A stretch of 64,000 nt of DNA from Enoplolaimus lenunculus. Lineage: Eukaryota; Nematoda; Enoplea; Enoplida; Thoracostomopsidae. The position numbers were made by a program, and so were the translations under genes. The stretch spans positions 1 through 64,000 of the forward strand of contig JASANG010003710.1 of NCBI GenBank assembly GCA_030248215.1, given 5' to 3'. The notes beneath the pieces are model-generated. The model had not been told where the DNA came from. It worked only from the letters and a program-made list of their open reading frames with translations, and ran no database searches. Of this stretch, positions 10,153 through 22,032 are shown in pieces; position 1 is the stretch's first letter; every line of letters begins with the position of its first letter.

Positions 10153-13100
10153 ATGTTAAAACTATCGGATTATGCCGTATCAGAGTGGTGTGGTTTTTTG
10201 CAAGAATATCCTGCAACACAGTTACCATCGTTTTATGATCCTTGGGCAAAACTCGCCAATAATTTGCCAGATTTAATTGAATCTGGAGATATTCGAGCTC
10301 AAGTTGATCAAGTCAGTTGAATTTTTATTGCTTTGAAGTATGTTACATTAGAAGCTGTCGATATTTGTGTACACTGCAAAAAAATGGTCAGTCAAATGGA
10401 CTCTCTCGGAAATACGCTTTTCCTAACTACGTAAACTGAGTCAAAATTCGACTCCGCCAGAGTCAAATTCGATTCACTGAATCGCTCAGTGAGTCGAATT
10501 TGACTCTGGCGGAGTCGAATTTGACTCAGTTTGTGTAGTCAGAAAAAGCCTATTTCCGAGAGTCAATTTGACTCACCATTTTTTACAGTGTAACAGCAAC
10601 AATGGAAAAAATACAAACAAGCACAAGCGCACAAGTTGGCGCTGACAAATCGAGAATTTTTCAAAAGTTTGAGCTCAAATTAAAATTTAAAACAGTATAG
10701 AAAAAATTATTTAGTAAAAATTACATTCATTGAGGCTGTAAAATAAGCATAAAAAATCTATTAAGTTAGACTAATTTTGTGACGTTCTAAGTCAACTTGA
10801 GTCATAAGACAACAGGCCAATGTTACTTTAATGGGCGTAACAGTAGATTGATTAAGCATATTCCTTAGCTTAAGCCTAAGCCTAAGCGTTGCAAAAATGT
10901 GTTCCTAAGCCTAAGCCTAAGCTAAGCAAAAAATATATTCTAGAATGTAAACCTACTCTTTTATGGACCCACCAGAAACCTGGACGCCCCTTAAAGTAAC
11001 ATGGGTCAGATAACTTGAGCACTGTTTCGACAAACATGTATTGTCGATTGCAATTTTTAACCTGTAATATTTAGCTACCTCAGCTTAGCTGTGACAAACT
11101 GCAATCAAATTGCACAGATCAACGATTGCTTAAACTTGCACATTTGCAATTAGCGTCAATAACTTCAGCGTACGTATGGTGTACCGGAGATGAAAATGTT
11201 CCTCGAAAATTGCCACGAAATATTGCAGTCCCGTTTTATAATGTAAAATTGAAAATTTGTTGAAATTATTTTGAGGTAAAAGTTAAGTTGGCCCACGAAT
11301 AGAACAGGGCCGGAACAGTAGCATACCCATATTCCTAAGCCTAAGCCTAAGCCTAAGGTATGGATAAGCCTATTCCTGAGCCTAAGCCTAAGCCTAAGCA
11401 AAAAAATTAGTCTTTGGCCCCTCCGGAAAACGGTCCGGCCCTGTTCTATACATGGTCCGTTAAGTTTTTCATGATAAAGTCTAAACGTATATTAGAAATC
11501 GTGTCAAAATAGAACCCTATTTCAGAAGACATCGCTGTTTGAGAAGTTTTTCGTTTTCGTTATATAAGAAGTCAAACACCAGATTTTGTAAAGCGGCTTT
11601 TTTAACCTGATTTATATGATTTATACGTTTTTAAAGTTTTTGTTTCAGGTATCTCAACTGGTTCAACTGCCACCTATTGTATGCCACGGTACTGCAGCGT
11701 TATGTAATTACCAATTTCAAAACGTTCAACTTGATGCATTCGAACGATACCAAGATAGATCATCATTTCAAGCTGAAAACCTTCGTTTGATTTCGGCAAA
11801 ATTTATTCATCAAAACGACAACGATATGTTTTTCTTGATTACAATTCAAATTGAAGCTCAGTTTGCGCGAGCGCTGCGTGCAATTGTTACTGCAATAAAT
11901 GGTTAAATCTGTGGTTTTTTGCTGATGTTTTGTGTTCAAAATGTTTCGACAAAGCGTTACAATGTAACGCCGTAAACAGATTTGTTTGGAAACGATTTTA
12001 TTTGAATTTGATTAATATTTTTGTAGAGCAGATTCCATAATTTGCGTACATCACGTCACTAATTTCACATTTTGGTTAATCTATTTACTGGTCGAAAATG
12101 CAAGTTGTCTCAAGATATATTTTTTGCGTACTTTGATTTTGATGCTTTGAGTCCGGGGTCCACTGTGCTTGAAACTAATTTAAAAATGTGGAATATTTTC
12201 TCAGCGAAAAAAAACTTAATAATACGTGTAAACAGCGATTAGAATTACCGTAAATTGGAATTGATGTCTTAAAGCAATAAAGTTACATTTTTATTGTACA
12301 AAAATAACACTTCACATATTTTTGGCTACAAGCTGTAGCAAGGAAATTTTTATTAAATTTTTATCTTGGGAAGTTTTTTGGCCCATGTATAGAACACTGC
12401 GGGATCGTTTTCTGGAGGGGCTGTAATTGTGTCAGTTTAAGCTTTAGACTAAATTTTTTGATTGTCTTAGGCTTAGGCTTAGGAATAGGCTCATCCTTAC
12501 ACTTAGGCTTAGGCTCAGGTTTAGGCTTAGGAATATGCTTATACTACTGTTCCGGCCCTGTTCTATACATGGGCCGTTTTTTCTATATAATTTTAATTAA
12601 TATTTTAAATACCGCTGCTACAGACCTACTATTGCTTATAAAATTTAAAAGGCACAAAATATTTTGGCTTGAAAATGAAAAACTAGCAAATTTGATAGTC
12701 TATTTTGCCGATGTAAATTATTGAACGGTTCCGGTTTTGGCATTCTTTTACCTTCCGGTTGCTGTTCAGGTGAATTTTTACCGGAATTCAAAATTCCGGT
12801 GTTAAATTTGGTCGGTGGAATTCGAGATATTTTACTAATAAAGACCATAAAATTTAATAGATTTTATTAGTGTAGTATGTAAAACTTTATAACCTTCACT
12901 AACAATCGCCGAAGGTAGATTTCGCGTCCGTGGATAACGAAAATGAATACCTATCTCCAATTAGGTTTATTTCACCGACAATATTGCAAAAGAAACAAAA
13001 AAAGCAAAATTAAAATGAATTTTTCGGTGTCATGTATTTTTCATGTTCCGGTTGCGGTAAGTTGTAATTCCGGTTGCATCCTGATATATATTATCATGGT

Positions 13101-16100
13101 TTAGTTGTAGAATGAATATTTCACTAAACATAACCGTGATATTTGAATTTTAGAACCTTTCAACCCGAATCATCCTCGCCATTTAATTGAACAGCTGGAC
13201 ATTGTTCGCTGTTGTCTTGAACAATTAAAACACACTCTTGCCGCAATGAAACAACACGTCAATCCGAATGTATTTTTTCGTAAACTTCGCCCGTTTTTAT
13301 CTGGCACCAAAAGCGGAGGCCGCTATGCTCAACTTGGCGGTTTGATATTTGACGGCGTTTCTGACAAACCGTTGCAATTGATTGGTTCGTTATTATACGT
13401 AGTCAAGGGTGTAGTCAAGGGTGGGCCCACGAGGCGATAAGCCCCCGCAGCGGAAACGTCTTATTATTGAATAATATTGACGTGGCTTGTAAAAAATTAT
13501 GCCGAAATTTTCGCTTTAATCCTGAGATTTTTTTGGTTGTCTTTATTATCGTGTGAAGCGCATGTGGGTCCATTTATTATAGTGTTGTGGTAACGTTAAG
13601 CAGTTGAGTATTGCTATCAGATGAAGGCATTATAGTCTACATTTAAAGCTACACTGTATATTGCAGTGAGTTGATTTTAACTCAAAGTGAGTTGAATTAC
13701 TCAGTCTGAATTAGGTTTATCCGAACTCAGATTTGTGAATTGATTCAACTCAATCTGAGTTAACTGATCGACTTGCCCGGAATCATATCAATTGACAGTG
13801 AAAATCAACTCAACTCAGAGTGAGTTAATGCTTATTGTTATTAACTCAGAAATAACTAACTTGCTAGCTGAGTTGATTATTCAACTCATTGCAATTTACA
13901 GTGTAAATATAATACTAATTGATGTGAGAGATGTATATGAAAAGTCAAAAAAAAATGTTCTCGTTTGTTACTCTCGCTTTGAAATATATTTCATTTAAAA
14001 TTTGAATCTTCATTAAACGGTTCAGTAAAACCTTAAAATACCTTGTGATTCAGAAAGGTCTTAGTTACATGAGTGACCCGCTTTATAGCGCAAGACAAAT
14101 CCATCACTGGTAATGTAAGGTATTGCTTCCGCAGCATCAATAGCCCATTGGCCTGCGCATTTTGAGATATGTAGGCCGGTTCGAGTTTTAGAGACTTGGA
14201 GGCTTAAACGTCTTAAACTTCAGCTTAGGATTAGACTTAGTTTTTTGGTTAAGCGCTACTCCTAGCATTAATAGGATTACACTGTAATTTCCAGCGAGGT
14301 AATTAAGCAACTCAGACGGAAAGTTAATTATTTCTCAATTAATAACAGTAAGCCATTGTAGTTAACTCTAGTTGCATCAGTGGTTTATGTTGTATTCTAT
14401 TGAAACGAACTAAGTACTTTCTGTAGTTTAATTCGCATGAAGCTTAAAATTTATCTTTGAGTGAAACAGCATTTACGAATGTAAAAGCGCTGAAATCAAG
14501 ATGTTTCTGAACGATTGTTAAAATTCATTTTTGTGAAACTTATCATCACGATGTTGAATTTCAGGCACTGCCGTAGACAGAGGGGCCCTCAGGTGAATTC
14601 ATTATTTCAGAAAATTTTGCCACCCCCCACCCCCCCCTCTCAATTTCCCAAATCCCTCTAAGCCCCCCTTCAAAACTCCTAACCCCCCCCCTACACTGTA
14701 AATTCCAATGACTTGATTAATCAATTCAGCTAGCGAGTTTGACTCTGCAGTCTGAGTTGAGTTGATTCTCACTTTGAGTTGAGTTGACTCATGGTGAGTT
14801 GATTTTAATAAACTCAGAATGATCTGAATCCATTCAAAATTCTGTGTTTTTGTCTTAACTCAAACTGAGTGATTCAACTCATTCTTAGTTAAAATTAACT
14901 CACTGAAATTTACAGTGTAGGACCGTTAGCTGGCTACGGGCGTGATGATTCCAGGCGGTAGTGCAGGACAAAGTTCACTGCTTAACACTGTTGACGGATT
15001 TTTGGGTATAAACCATAGCGAATATCGAGATGTGACCGAAACTTTACAAGAAATGCGTCAGTATATGCCTCCGCAGCATCGAGCTTTTATTCACAAAGTT
15101 ACTCAAATGTCTCATATCAGACAGGTTGGTATTAAAATTTAACTCTTTCTCACATGAATATTTTTAACACATCTAAGATGTGAAAAGTGATTGCCAAGAC
15201 CACTCAAGTGACACGAAGTTGATGCTGTAAGCTCGAACGATATGTCGTGTGTCGATTAAGTAGTTATTGCCGCTGCGCACAGTAAATTCCAATGAGTTGA
15301 TTATTATCAATTCACCTATAGCGAGTTGGTTATTTCTGAATTAATATCAGTAAACATTAACTCACTCTAAGTTGAGTTGATTCTCACTCTGAGTTGACTT
15401 TACTGTATGTGAGTTGTTAATTAAATCAGAATGAATTGAATGAACTCAAAATTGTAACTTGTGATAGTCCTAACTCAGACTAAGTGATTCAACTCATTCT
15501 GAGTTGAAATCAACTCACTGCAATTTACAGTGATACTGTTACTGTATTCTGTGTTGCATACTCTGATGATTAGCTTGTATATAAAATGTATTTGTAAATT
15601 TTCAATTCAGTCAATTTAAACGTCGCCGTAATTCTTGTAAAAACATTGCGATGGCTGAAGTGCTTTTTAAGACGGCTTGGAAGCCGCCTCTTTTAAAACC
15701 ACGGTTTTCTGCGATTTCTGAAATTACGAACTTTTAATAAGACCGGATGGAATTTGCTTAATGAGTTAATTATTCAACTCAGAGAGCGAATTGGTCTGCT
15801 CTGATTATTTCTGTGTTAAAAACAGTAGACATTAAACTCGCTTTGAGTTCATTTTATTCCGGGTAAGTTGATTCAGAATTCAGAGTTGTGAAAGACCGAA
15901 TTTAGAGCGCACACTTCGGAGTGGATTCAACTCATTCTGAGCTAAAATCAATTCACTGGAATTTATGGTGTATATAGAATCTAAATCTTTTTTACGGCTT
16001 TCGTAAAACAATTGAAACTTATAGTATTGGTCCAGATGAGCAGCCTCGTTTCTTCACCCACTGATCCCCACGGAAAAATCCTATTTCCATTTTTGACTTT

Positions 16101-19100
16101 TCTGTGTAAAAGGGTTGTACTTGATTTGCATAATTGCAATTTTAATACATATATACTGCACGCAAAACCGATACAATCTGCATCACATCATGTGCATCTT
16201 ACGCATGCAAGCAAATATATTTCATATGATACTTTTCTGTTAGCATTAATGTTAATAGCGAATAAGCAAATTTTGCTTGTCTCTGTAAGCACAGTCGGTT
16301 AGCGACTTCGATTTATTACTGTAAATTCCAGTTAGCTGATTTTAACTCAGAATGAGTTGAATCCGCTCACAAGTCTGAGCTGTGAGTTAGGTCTTCCACA
16401 ACTCGAAATTGTGAATTGTTTGAACTCATTGTGAGTTAATTTATCAACTCGCCCGGATTTATATCAGCGTTAGAGTGAGTTAATTTTTACTTTTGTTGAC
16501 TCAGAAACAACTAAAAATAATCAATTCTTTCTCTGAGTTGATTAATCAACTTGCTCGAACTTACAGTGTAGTACTCAGATGAGTCGGGTCCAACTCCAGC
16601 TGGAAGCTTCATTTTCGGAACCTTTCTACAGCCCCAGATTTAAATATGTAATCCGAACTATTATAATGCTGTGAAATTTTATGAAAGAGTTTCATTTTTT
16701 ACAAATCACTGTAAATTCCAATGAGTTGATTAATCAATTCAGCTATTAACTCATTCTCAGTTATCAGAACTCAGAATTTTTGAGTTGATTCAATTCGTTC
16801 TGAGCTACTTAATCAACTCACTCAGAGTCAACTCAACTCAAAGTGATAATCAACTCAACTCAGAGTGAGTTAATGTACACTGATTTTAATTCCGAAATCA
16901 CTAACTCGCTAGCTGAATTGATTAATGAATTCATTGGAATTTTCAGTGTATGCGATGGCATGGTCTAAGTTTTGGCTAATGTAACACTGATTCCAAAGCA
17001 GAAAGCTTAAGTAATCTTATCATTTTGATGTTCACGCCTCGACCGGTGCACACTAAGTGCTAGCCCGTACAGTATAAAATCATGCCAGCTGATGCTATTT
17101 TAAATTAGGTTAAACAGTACTGGTGCATTAAGAAATCTCAGTTGAAGACAACACCAATTTCAACAAAAACGTTTCCCAAAATGCATCTCCAGTTGCCGAT
17201 TCAAGATTTTCCAGTGTATTAATCTGACGTTACACTGTAAATTCCAATGAGTTGATTAATCAATTCCGCCAGCGAGTTAGTTATTTCTGAATTAATATCA
17301 GTAAACATTAAGTCACTCTGAGTTAAGTTGATTCATACTCTGATTTGAGTTGACTCTGGGTAAGTTGATTAATTAACTCAGAATGAATTAAACCAACTCA
17401 AAATTCTGAGTTCTGATAGTCCTAACTCAGACTGAGTGATTCAACTCATTCTGAGTTAAAATCAACTTGCTAAAATTTACAGTGTAGGCGAACCGCCTCG
17501 AGTTCTCGGTAAGATCTGCCCAGGGGCGTGCCATGTTCTGAGTTTTAAGTTTCAACTATCCCCGCACAACGTCGCCCCTTTTCCGAATCCTGTCTTCGAC
17601 CATGGTTCTGTCTATTTGTACGCTTTGTTTTGTACCGTTTTGTGCAAAAGCGTTCGAGGATTTTTCAGAAGAACTAACGGTGATATCAGTTGCAAGAAAA
17701 ATCGAGAGCGAAGCTATTTAGAAGCTACCCTTATGAATTTCAGGATAAATAGTATGGAGAACATATGAATGTCAGAAAAACTAATGACACAGTGGGGGTG
17801 GAATAATGAACGTAATTATATACGTAGCACCTGTTTTCAAAAGTGAGGGAATGGTTCTCTTTGTTTTCACCAGTGCACGCGTACTCCGTCTTCCTGTCCC
17901 TTTTAAACGGGCTGCTTGTTAAAGTCTACAATACAGAAAAAATTTGCCATTAAACCTCTCTGTAAATTCAAGTGAGTTGATTTTAACTCAGAATGAGTTG
18001 AATCACTCAGTCTGAGTTAGGACTATCAGAGCTCACAATTTTGAGTTGATTTAACTCATTTTTATTTAGTTAACTCCCACGGAGTTAACTCCACTCACTA
18101 TGAGAATCAATTCAACTCAGGGTGGAGGTAAAGTTTACTGTTATTAACTCAGGAATAATTAACTTTCTGTCTGATTTGATTAATTAACTCATTGGAATTG
18201 ACCCTGCCGTAATTGATGTAATGCTCACATATGGAAAATTAGCATCATTTTTCAGATTGTGCAAAAACATTCTGTATGTTATCCGGCTCTATGCGACGCT
18301 TATAACCGCTGTGTCGACGCCATAGCTAATTTACGCAGTTATCATATGCAAATTGTGACTAGCTACATTATTAATGCTCGAACAAATGCTCATATCGACC
18401 ACGATACTGGGTAAGAACAAAGTAGGCATTGGAGGTAAACAATATATACGGATGAAATCTGAAGGCTCACACTGTAAATTTCAATGAGTTGATTTTAACT
18501 CTGAATGAATTAAATCACTCAGTCTGAGTTAGGACTTTCAGAACTCAGAAATTTGAGTTGATTCAATTCATTCTGAGTTAATTAATCAACGCATCCAGCG
18601 TCAACGCAACTCAGAGTGAGAATCAGCTCATCTCAGAGCGAGTTAATGTTTACTGATAGTAATTCGGAAATAACCAACTCGCAAGCTGGATTGATTAATC
18701 AACTCATTGGAATTTGCAGTGCAAGCCTAAGCGTGAATCTTAGACTAAAGAACAATCTTAAGTTTAAAAATAAGCTTCTGCAACCGAAGCATCTTCTTGT
18801 GCGGTTATACCCATATTGAAAAACGATTGTGTTTATTGAACAGAATTAAATACGACTGAATGTTTAAATTTTGCAGTGTTCAGATATTAAATATTGGATA
18901 TTGGCTAGGTTTCTGAAACGATGCTTAAGTATGTGCTGTGCAATTGCTGACCCGTGTAAAGATCAGGGGCGGAGAGTTTTTCTGTGGGACTGCAATAGAG
19001 CAAGCTTAATATTTAGACTAATTTTTTTGCTTGGCTAGGCTTAGGAATATGCTCATGCTTACGCTTAGTTTTAGGCTTAGGCTTAGGCTAAGGCTTAGGA

Positions 19101-19867
19101 ATATGCTCATTCTTAGGCTTAGTTTTAGGCTTAGGCTTAGGCTTAGGAGTATGCTTATACCTAATGTTGTCGCACCCCTGTTCTTTACATTGGCAAAATT
19201 GCTTAAGCATTTTATCGTTTTAACAGCTACTTTACTTAAGTCGTTGACTAAATATGATTTATTACAAATTAACAGTTCAAACTTACTAAGCTTGGTCCGA
19301 TTGAAATTATACACTCATTGTGCCTCCTTAATATATAACGCAAATTTTTGATCCAGCAGGTTTGCACTGGATATCCGAACCGTATACTGGTGTTAGTTTT
19401 TGCCGGAAATCCGGTCGATCACTGGTTCGTTAGTGTCAAAAAATTGGGTTGGCGGTTTCAAAAGTTTTTGACGGCTCTGCCCTGCGAACCACAACATTAT
19501 CTTTGAGCTCGTCAGACACACGAGAATTTCGACCAATGTTATTACTTGAGAGGCGTAGTAAGAGTAAGTAGAAACATACTTCAAAACCTATGCCTATTAA
19601 GCCTAAGCAGAAAAATAGTCTAAGCTTGACGCTTGCTCTATTGGAGTCTTGCGAGGAAAAACGGTGCGCTCCATAAAGTTACATGATGGGCCAAAATTTT
19701 TATAATTATTCATGTGCATTAATATTTTTTGTAGAGACAATACCGGTCAGAAACGATATGAATTTCTTGATTCTGAAGGAACAGGTGGCACAAGCATAAT
19801 GCCTTTTCTACGCACTCTACGCGATAATACTCGAAACCATGTAGTGGAAGTTGTGAACAACATTTAA
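10153..19867 (+). CDS. Indoleamine 2,3-dioxygenase, seven exons
   Basis: Heme enzyme opening the indole ring of L-tryptophan to N-formylkynurenine, first step of the kynurenine pathway; cytosolic. Exons: 10153-10311, 11084-11242, 11649-11901, 13154-13384, 14955-15124, 18256-18410, 19735-19867. Intron phases agree throughout, giving 419 aa (vertebrate IDO about 400). Exon by exon the family marks are: YAVSEWCGFL and LIESGDIR; LPRNIAVPF; LPPIVCHGTAALCNY and FFLIT; VNPNVFFRKLRPFLSG with the conserved F..LR substrate pocket; GGSAGQSS and RQYMPPQHRAF; SYHMQIVTSYI with the proximal heme His; GTGGTSIMPFLRTLR near the end. Thr sits where human IDO1 has Ser167. The start is the only ATG that keeps the YAVSEWCGFL block with an N-terminal tail; a short upstream exon is not excluded. 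The first donor (GTCAGT) is weak. All introns carry MITEs except perhaps the last two, which still hold A and B copies. It could only otherwise be a close IDO paralog. Confidence 0.93.
10371..10593. repeat. Family C MITE, IDO intron 1
   Basis: CACTGCAAAAAAATGGTCAG to CCATTTTTTACAGTGTAAC. It starts 59 bp after the exon 1 donor, so exon 1 lies between two family C copies. Confidence 0.85.
10819..11008. repeat. Family B3 MITE with TTAGGC-type core, IDO intron 1
   Basis: Ends AGGCCAATGTTACTTTAATG and CCCCTTAAAGTAACATGGGT are inverted relatives. Interior has CTAAGCCTAAGCCTAAGC runs on either side of a spacer. Confidence 0.8.
11287..11459. repeat. Family B1 MITE with TTAGGC-type core, IDO intron 2
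   Basis: Ends GGCCCACGAATAGAACAGGG and CCCTGTTCTATACATGGTCC. Two blocks of three to four CCTAAG units lie inside. It starts about 45 bp after the exon 2 donor. Confidence 0.85.
12379..12573. repeat. Family B1 MITE, IDO intron 3
   Basis: Ends GGCCCATGTATAGAACACTG and CCCTGTTCTATACATGGGCC. It is flanked on both sides by GTTTTTT, a likely 7-8 bp target duplication, and contains several CTTAGG units. Confidence 0.85.
12722..13082. repeat. Family D MITE, IDO intron 3
   Basis: Left end eroded (GAACGGTTCCGG); right end GTAATTCCGGTTGCATCCTG. Ends about 70 bp before the exon 4 acceptor. Confidence 0.7.
13650..13905. repeat. Family A MITE, IDO intron 4
   Basis: TACACTGTATATTGCAGTGA to GCAATTTACAGTGTA; palindromic, built of GAGTTGA/TCAACTC words. 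TA at both edges suggests a TA target, as for Tc1/mariner-type MITEs. Confidence 0.85.
14276..14375. repeat. Truncated family A copy
   Basis: ACACTGTAATTTCCAGCGAG and about 90 bp of the left half; the right half is missing. Confidence 0.6.
14570..14691. repeat. C-rich low-complexity tract at the end of an unnamed element
   Basis: ACTGCCGTAGACAGAGGGGC followed by several C7-C9 runs, abutting a family A copy. The first part resembles the end of a short dispersed element; its other end is not clear. Confidence 0.4.
14692..14919. repeat. Family A MITE, IDO intron 4
   Basis: TACACTGTAAATTCCAATGA to GAAATTTACAGTGTA. It ends 35 bp before the exon 5 acceptor. Confidence 0.85.
15279..15533. repeat. 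Family A MITE, IDO intron 5
   Basis: CACAGTAAATTCCAATGAGT to GCAATTTACAGTGAT, with the full palindromic AACTCA interior. Confidence 0.85.
15745..15973. repeat. Decayed family A MITE, IDO intron 5
   Basis: Interior GAGTTAATTATTCAACTCAG recognisable; right end GGAATTTATGGTGTA. The left terminus is eroded. Confidence 0.65.
16316..16570. repeat. Family A MITE, IDO intron 5
   Basis: TTACTGTAAATTCCAGTTAG to GAACTTACAGTGTAG. Confidence 0.8.
16706..16950. repeat. Family A MITE, IDO intron 5
   Basis: TCACTGTAAATTCCAATGAG to GGAATTTTCAGTGTA. Confidence 0.85.
17231..17486. repeat. Family A MITE, IDO intron 5
   Basis: TTACACTGTAAATTCCAATG to AAAATTTACAGTGTA, TA at both edges. Confidence 0.85.
17956..18208. 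repeat. Family A MITE, IDO intron 5
   Basis: CTCTGTAAATTCAAGTGAGT to GGAATTGACCCTGCCGTA; termini partly eroded. Ends about 45 bp before the exon 6 acceptor. Confidence 0.75.
18470..18723. repeat. Family A MITE, IDO intron 6
   Basis: CACACTGTAAATTTCAATGA to GGAATTTGCAGTGCA. It is followed directly by a short decayed TTAGGC-type fragment (18724-18780). Confidence 0.8.
18953..19193. repeat. Family B2 MITE with TTAGGC core, IDO intron 6
   Basis: Ends GTGTAAAGATCAGGGGCGG and CACCCCTGTTCTTTACATTG. Two blocks of GGCTTAGGCTTAGG lie inside. It reads open in both directions only because of the hexamer repeat. Confidence 0.85.
19574..19697. repeat. Half copy of a family B element, IDO intron 6
   Basis: CCTATTAAGCCTAAGC, then the AATAGTCTAAGCTTGA block and a right end TTACATGATGGGCC. 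The left half is missing. It ends about 40 bp before the exon 7 acceptor. Confidence 0.6.
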
Positions 19868-19973
19868 TTATAAGAAAAATTTATATTACAACCAAGAATG
19901 CCATATACTGGCGTATATACCAGAATAAGAGGTTCAAATCACTCTCTGATGTATGAATGTAGCAGCATGCTTC

Positions 19974-20278
19974 ATTGTAAATTCCAATGCATTGATTAAT
20001 CAATTCACCTAGCGAGTTGGTTATTTCTGAAATAATATCAGCGAACATCAACTCGCTCTGAATTGAGTTGACTCTGGGGAAGTTGATTATTTAACTCAAA
20101 ATGAATTGAATTAACGCACAATTCTTTACGCACCCACCCTCACTTTTTAATTATTTTCTCCCGCTTTTTTGATCTCTGTGTTTTACCTTATTTCTATTTT
20201 CCCCGTTTTCTCCTCCCCTGTGTTCTGACAGTCCTAACTCAGACCGACTGATTCAACTCATTCTGAGTTAAAATCAAG
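19974..20278. repeat. Family A copy split by a 95 bp insertion
   Basis: Left part TTCATTGTAAATTCCAATGC is interrupted at about 20119 by pyrimidine-rich unrelated DNA. It resumes at about 20222 (CTGACAGTCCTAACTCAGAC) and breaks off at 20278 against a tRNA-like fragment. Confidence 0.65.
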
Positions 20279-20282
20279 TGTT

Positions 20283-20336
20283 GCCTCGAGCCCAAGAGGT
20301 TCGAGTTTCGATTCTTGGACGGGCCATAAACATTGG
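20283..20336 (+). other. tRNA-like 3' half
   Basis: CCAAGAGGTTCGAGTTTCGA resembles a T arm/B box with a following acceptor-like stretch. No 5' half, so this is at most a relic or a SINE piece. Confidence 0.3.
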
Positions 20337-20648
20337 TCAAGCGTATGTTAGGGGTTGTGTTCACCTCTCTGTCAGTTTTGTAAAATATTTTTGGCACAAG
20401 AGGAGTTGAAATGTAGGTACACCTAACTGCAGAATGTTTTGCTATTGAAGGTCGTGCGTAAAAACTTGACTTGTGGTTCATATGTTGTTGCTTTTACAAA
20501 TGACATATTGAGAAATCGGTGACATAATTGAAATCCATCCCGTGCGTAGGTATATAACAAGATATACACGGCATACCAATCCGTAATTCCTAGAAATGTT
20601 ATCAGAAAAATACAGGGTAACAAGCTTTAGGATCATCCTGGTGCCTAC
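20337..20648 (-). pseudogene. Coding-like relic sharing a segment with 42595-42790
   Basis: On the reverse strand, about 20640 down to 20530, one frame reads KLVTLYFSDNISRNYGLVCR. The forward strand at about 42600 reads KLVTLYFSDQIFKNFRYVSR, so roughly 60% identity over about 30 residues. Both copies start at an AAAGCTTG word. The family is unknown. The frame is closed by a stop at 20478 and there is no upstream partner because a family A element abuts it. It may be a relic of a duplicated gene. Confidence 0.35.
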
Positions 20649-20906
20649 TACACTGTAAATTTCAATGAGCCAATTAATCAACTCAAAACGAGAATCAGTT
20701 ATTTCGGGTTATTTTTTAGTTCATAATAAGAAACATCAACTCGCTCTGAGCTGATTTAATTCCGGGTGGGTTGATTTATTTACTCAGCATTAGTTCAATC
20801 AATTCAGAATTCTGAGTTCTGAAAGACCTAATTCACAGATCAGACTTCTGAGTGAATTCAACTCATTCTGGAGTTAAAATCAACTCACTGAAATTTACAG
20901 TGTATA
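20649..20906. repeat. Family A MITE
   Basis: CTACACTGTAAATTTCAATG to GAAATTTACAGTGTA. Confidence 0.85.
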
Positions 20907-21114
20907 GAGTTTAAAATGAAAGAGTTTGCGCCTTTAGTAGTTTAAAATTATAAATTAATGAAACTCAAGAATGAAGCTTTAAATGAGAAAATTTCTTTTT
21001 TAAATTTGTTGAGACTTTTAAAAGGTTTCTGTTCTCAACTGTGATACCGCATCCTTCTAGGTCTATTAACAAAAAAATAAGGTAATAAAATTTCTCTTTT
21101 TATTGTTTAATGGC

Positions 21115-21587
21115 TTTTTAATCACTCGGTCTAAATTTGGACTATCAGAGTTCAGAATTTCAAGTTCATTCAATTCATATTCTTAATTTAGTTAATCAAT
21201 TAACCCGGAATAGCTCAGCTCAGAGTAAAAACACTGTAAATTTCAGTGAGTTAATTTTAACTCAGAATTAGTTCAATCACTCAGATTGAGTTAGGACTGT
21301 CAGAACTCAGAATTTTGAGTTGATTCAATTCACTCTGAGTTAATTAATCAACTCACCCAGAGTCAACTCAACTCAGAGTGATAATCAACTGAACTCAGAG
21401 TGAGTTAAGGTTTACTGTTATTAACTCAGAAATAACCAACTCGCTAGTTGAATTGATTAATCAACTCATTGGAATTTACAGTGAAATCAACTCAACTCTA
21501 GAGTGAGTTTATGTTTTACTGTTATTAACTCAGAAAAACAAACTCAATAACTGGGTAGATAAATCAACTTGTTTGAATTTACAGTGT
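21115..21587. repeat. Cluster of family A copies: fragment, full copy, fragment
   Basis: 21115-21232 is a left-truncated piece. 21233-21484 is a full copy (ACACTGTAAATTTCAGTGAG to GGAATTTACAGTGAA). 21485-21587 is the right half of a further copy, ending GAATTTACAGTGTGG. Fusion at the terminal CAGTG suggests insertion of one copy into the end or middle of another. Confidence 0.75.
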
Positions 21588-21676
21588 GGTGCTCTACTGA
21601 ACCCATGTGGTGGCTCTCCAATTTATAGATTATTTCGTAAATTCCAGGACAATCTAAGTCGGGATCGGGAGACCAC

Positions 21677-21896
21677 ACACTGTCAATTCCAATGAGTTAA
21701 TAAATGAACTCAGACGGAAAGTTCATTATTCCTGAGTTAATAACAATATACTTAAACTCAATCTGAGGTGAGTTGATTCTCACTCTGAGTTGTGTTCATT
21801 CCGGGAGAGTTGATTATGAGTTCTGATAGTCCTAGCCCAGACTGAGCGATTCAACTCATTCTGAGTTAAAATCAACTGACTGGAATTTACAGTGCA
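21677..21896. repeat. Family A MITE
   Basis: CACACTGTCAATTCCAATGA to GGAATTTACAGTGCA, slightly shortened in the centre. Confidence 0.8.
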
Positions 21897-22032
21897 CAAT
21901 GCTCGCGCCGTGAGATCCCCTACCTTGAGTATAATTAAACTCCAAATTCTATAAAACAAAACATTCCATACAGGAACCCCTGAATTCACCATACCGAAAC
22001 GTTTAAACAGTCGTTTTAACTTAAAAACCGGT

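Noticed and set aside
11287-11459. Interstitial telomere as a chromosome-fusion scar
   Set aside because: The hexamers lie inside a TIR-bounded element present in many copies, so mobile spread explains them better than fusion.
19018-19351. Open frames of about 100 codons on both strands rich in Leu/Arg or Leu/Ser
   Set aside because: They are produced by the TTAGGC hexamer array of a family B element, which stays open in several frames.
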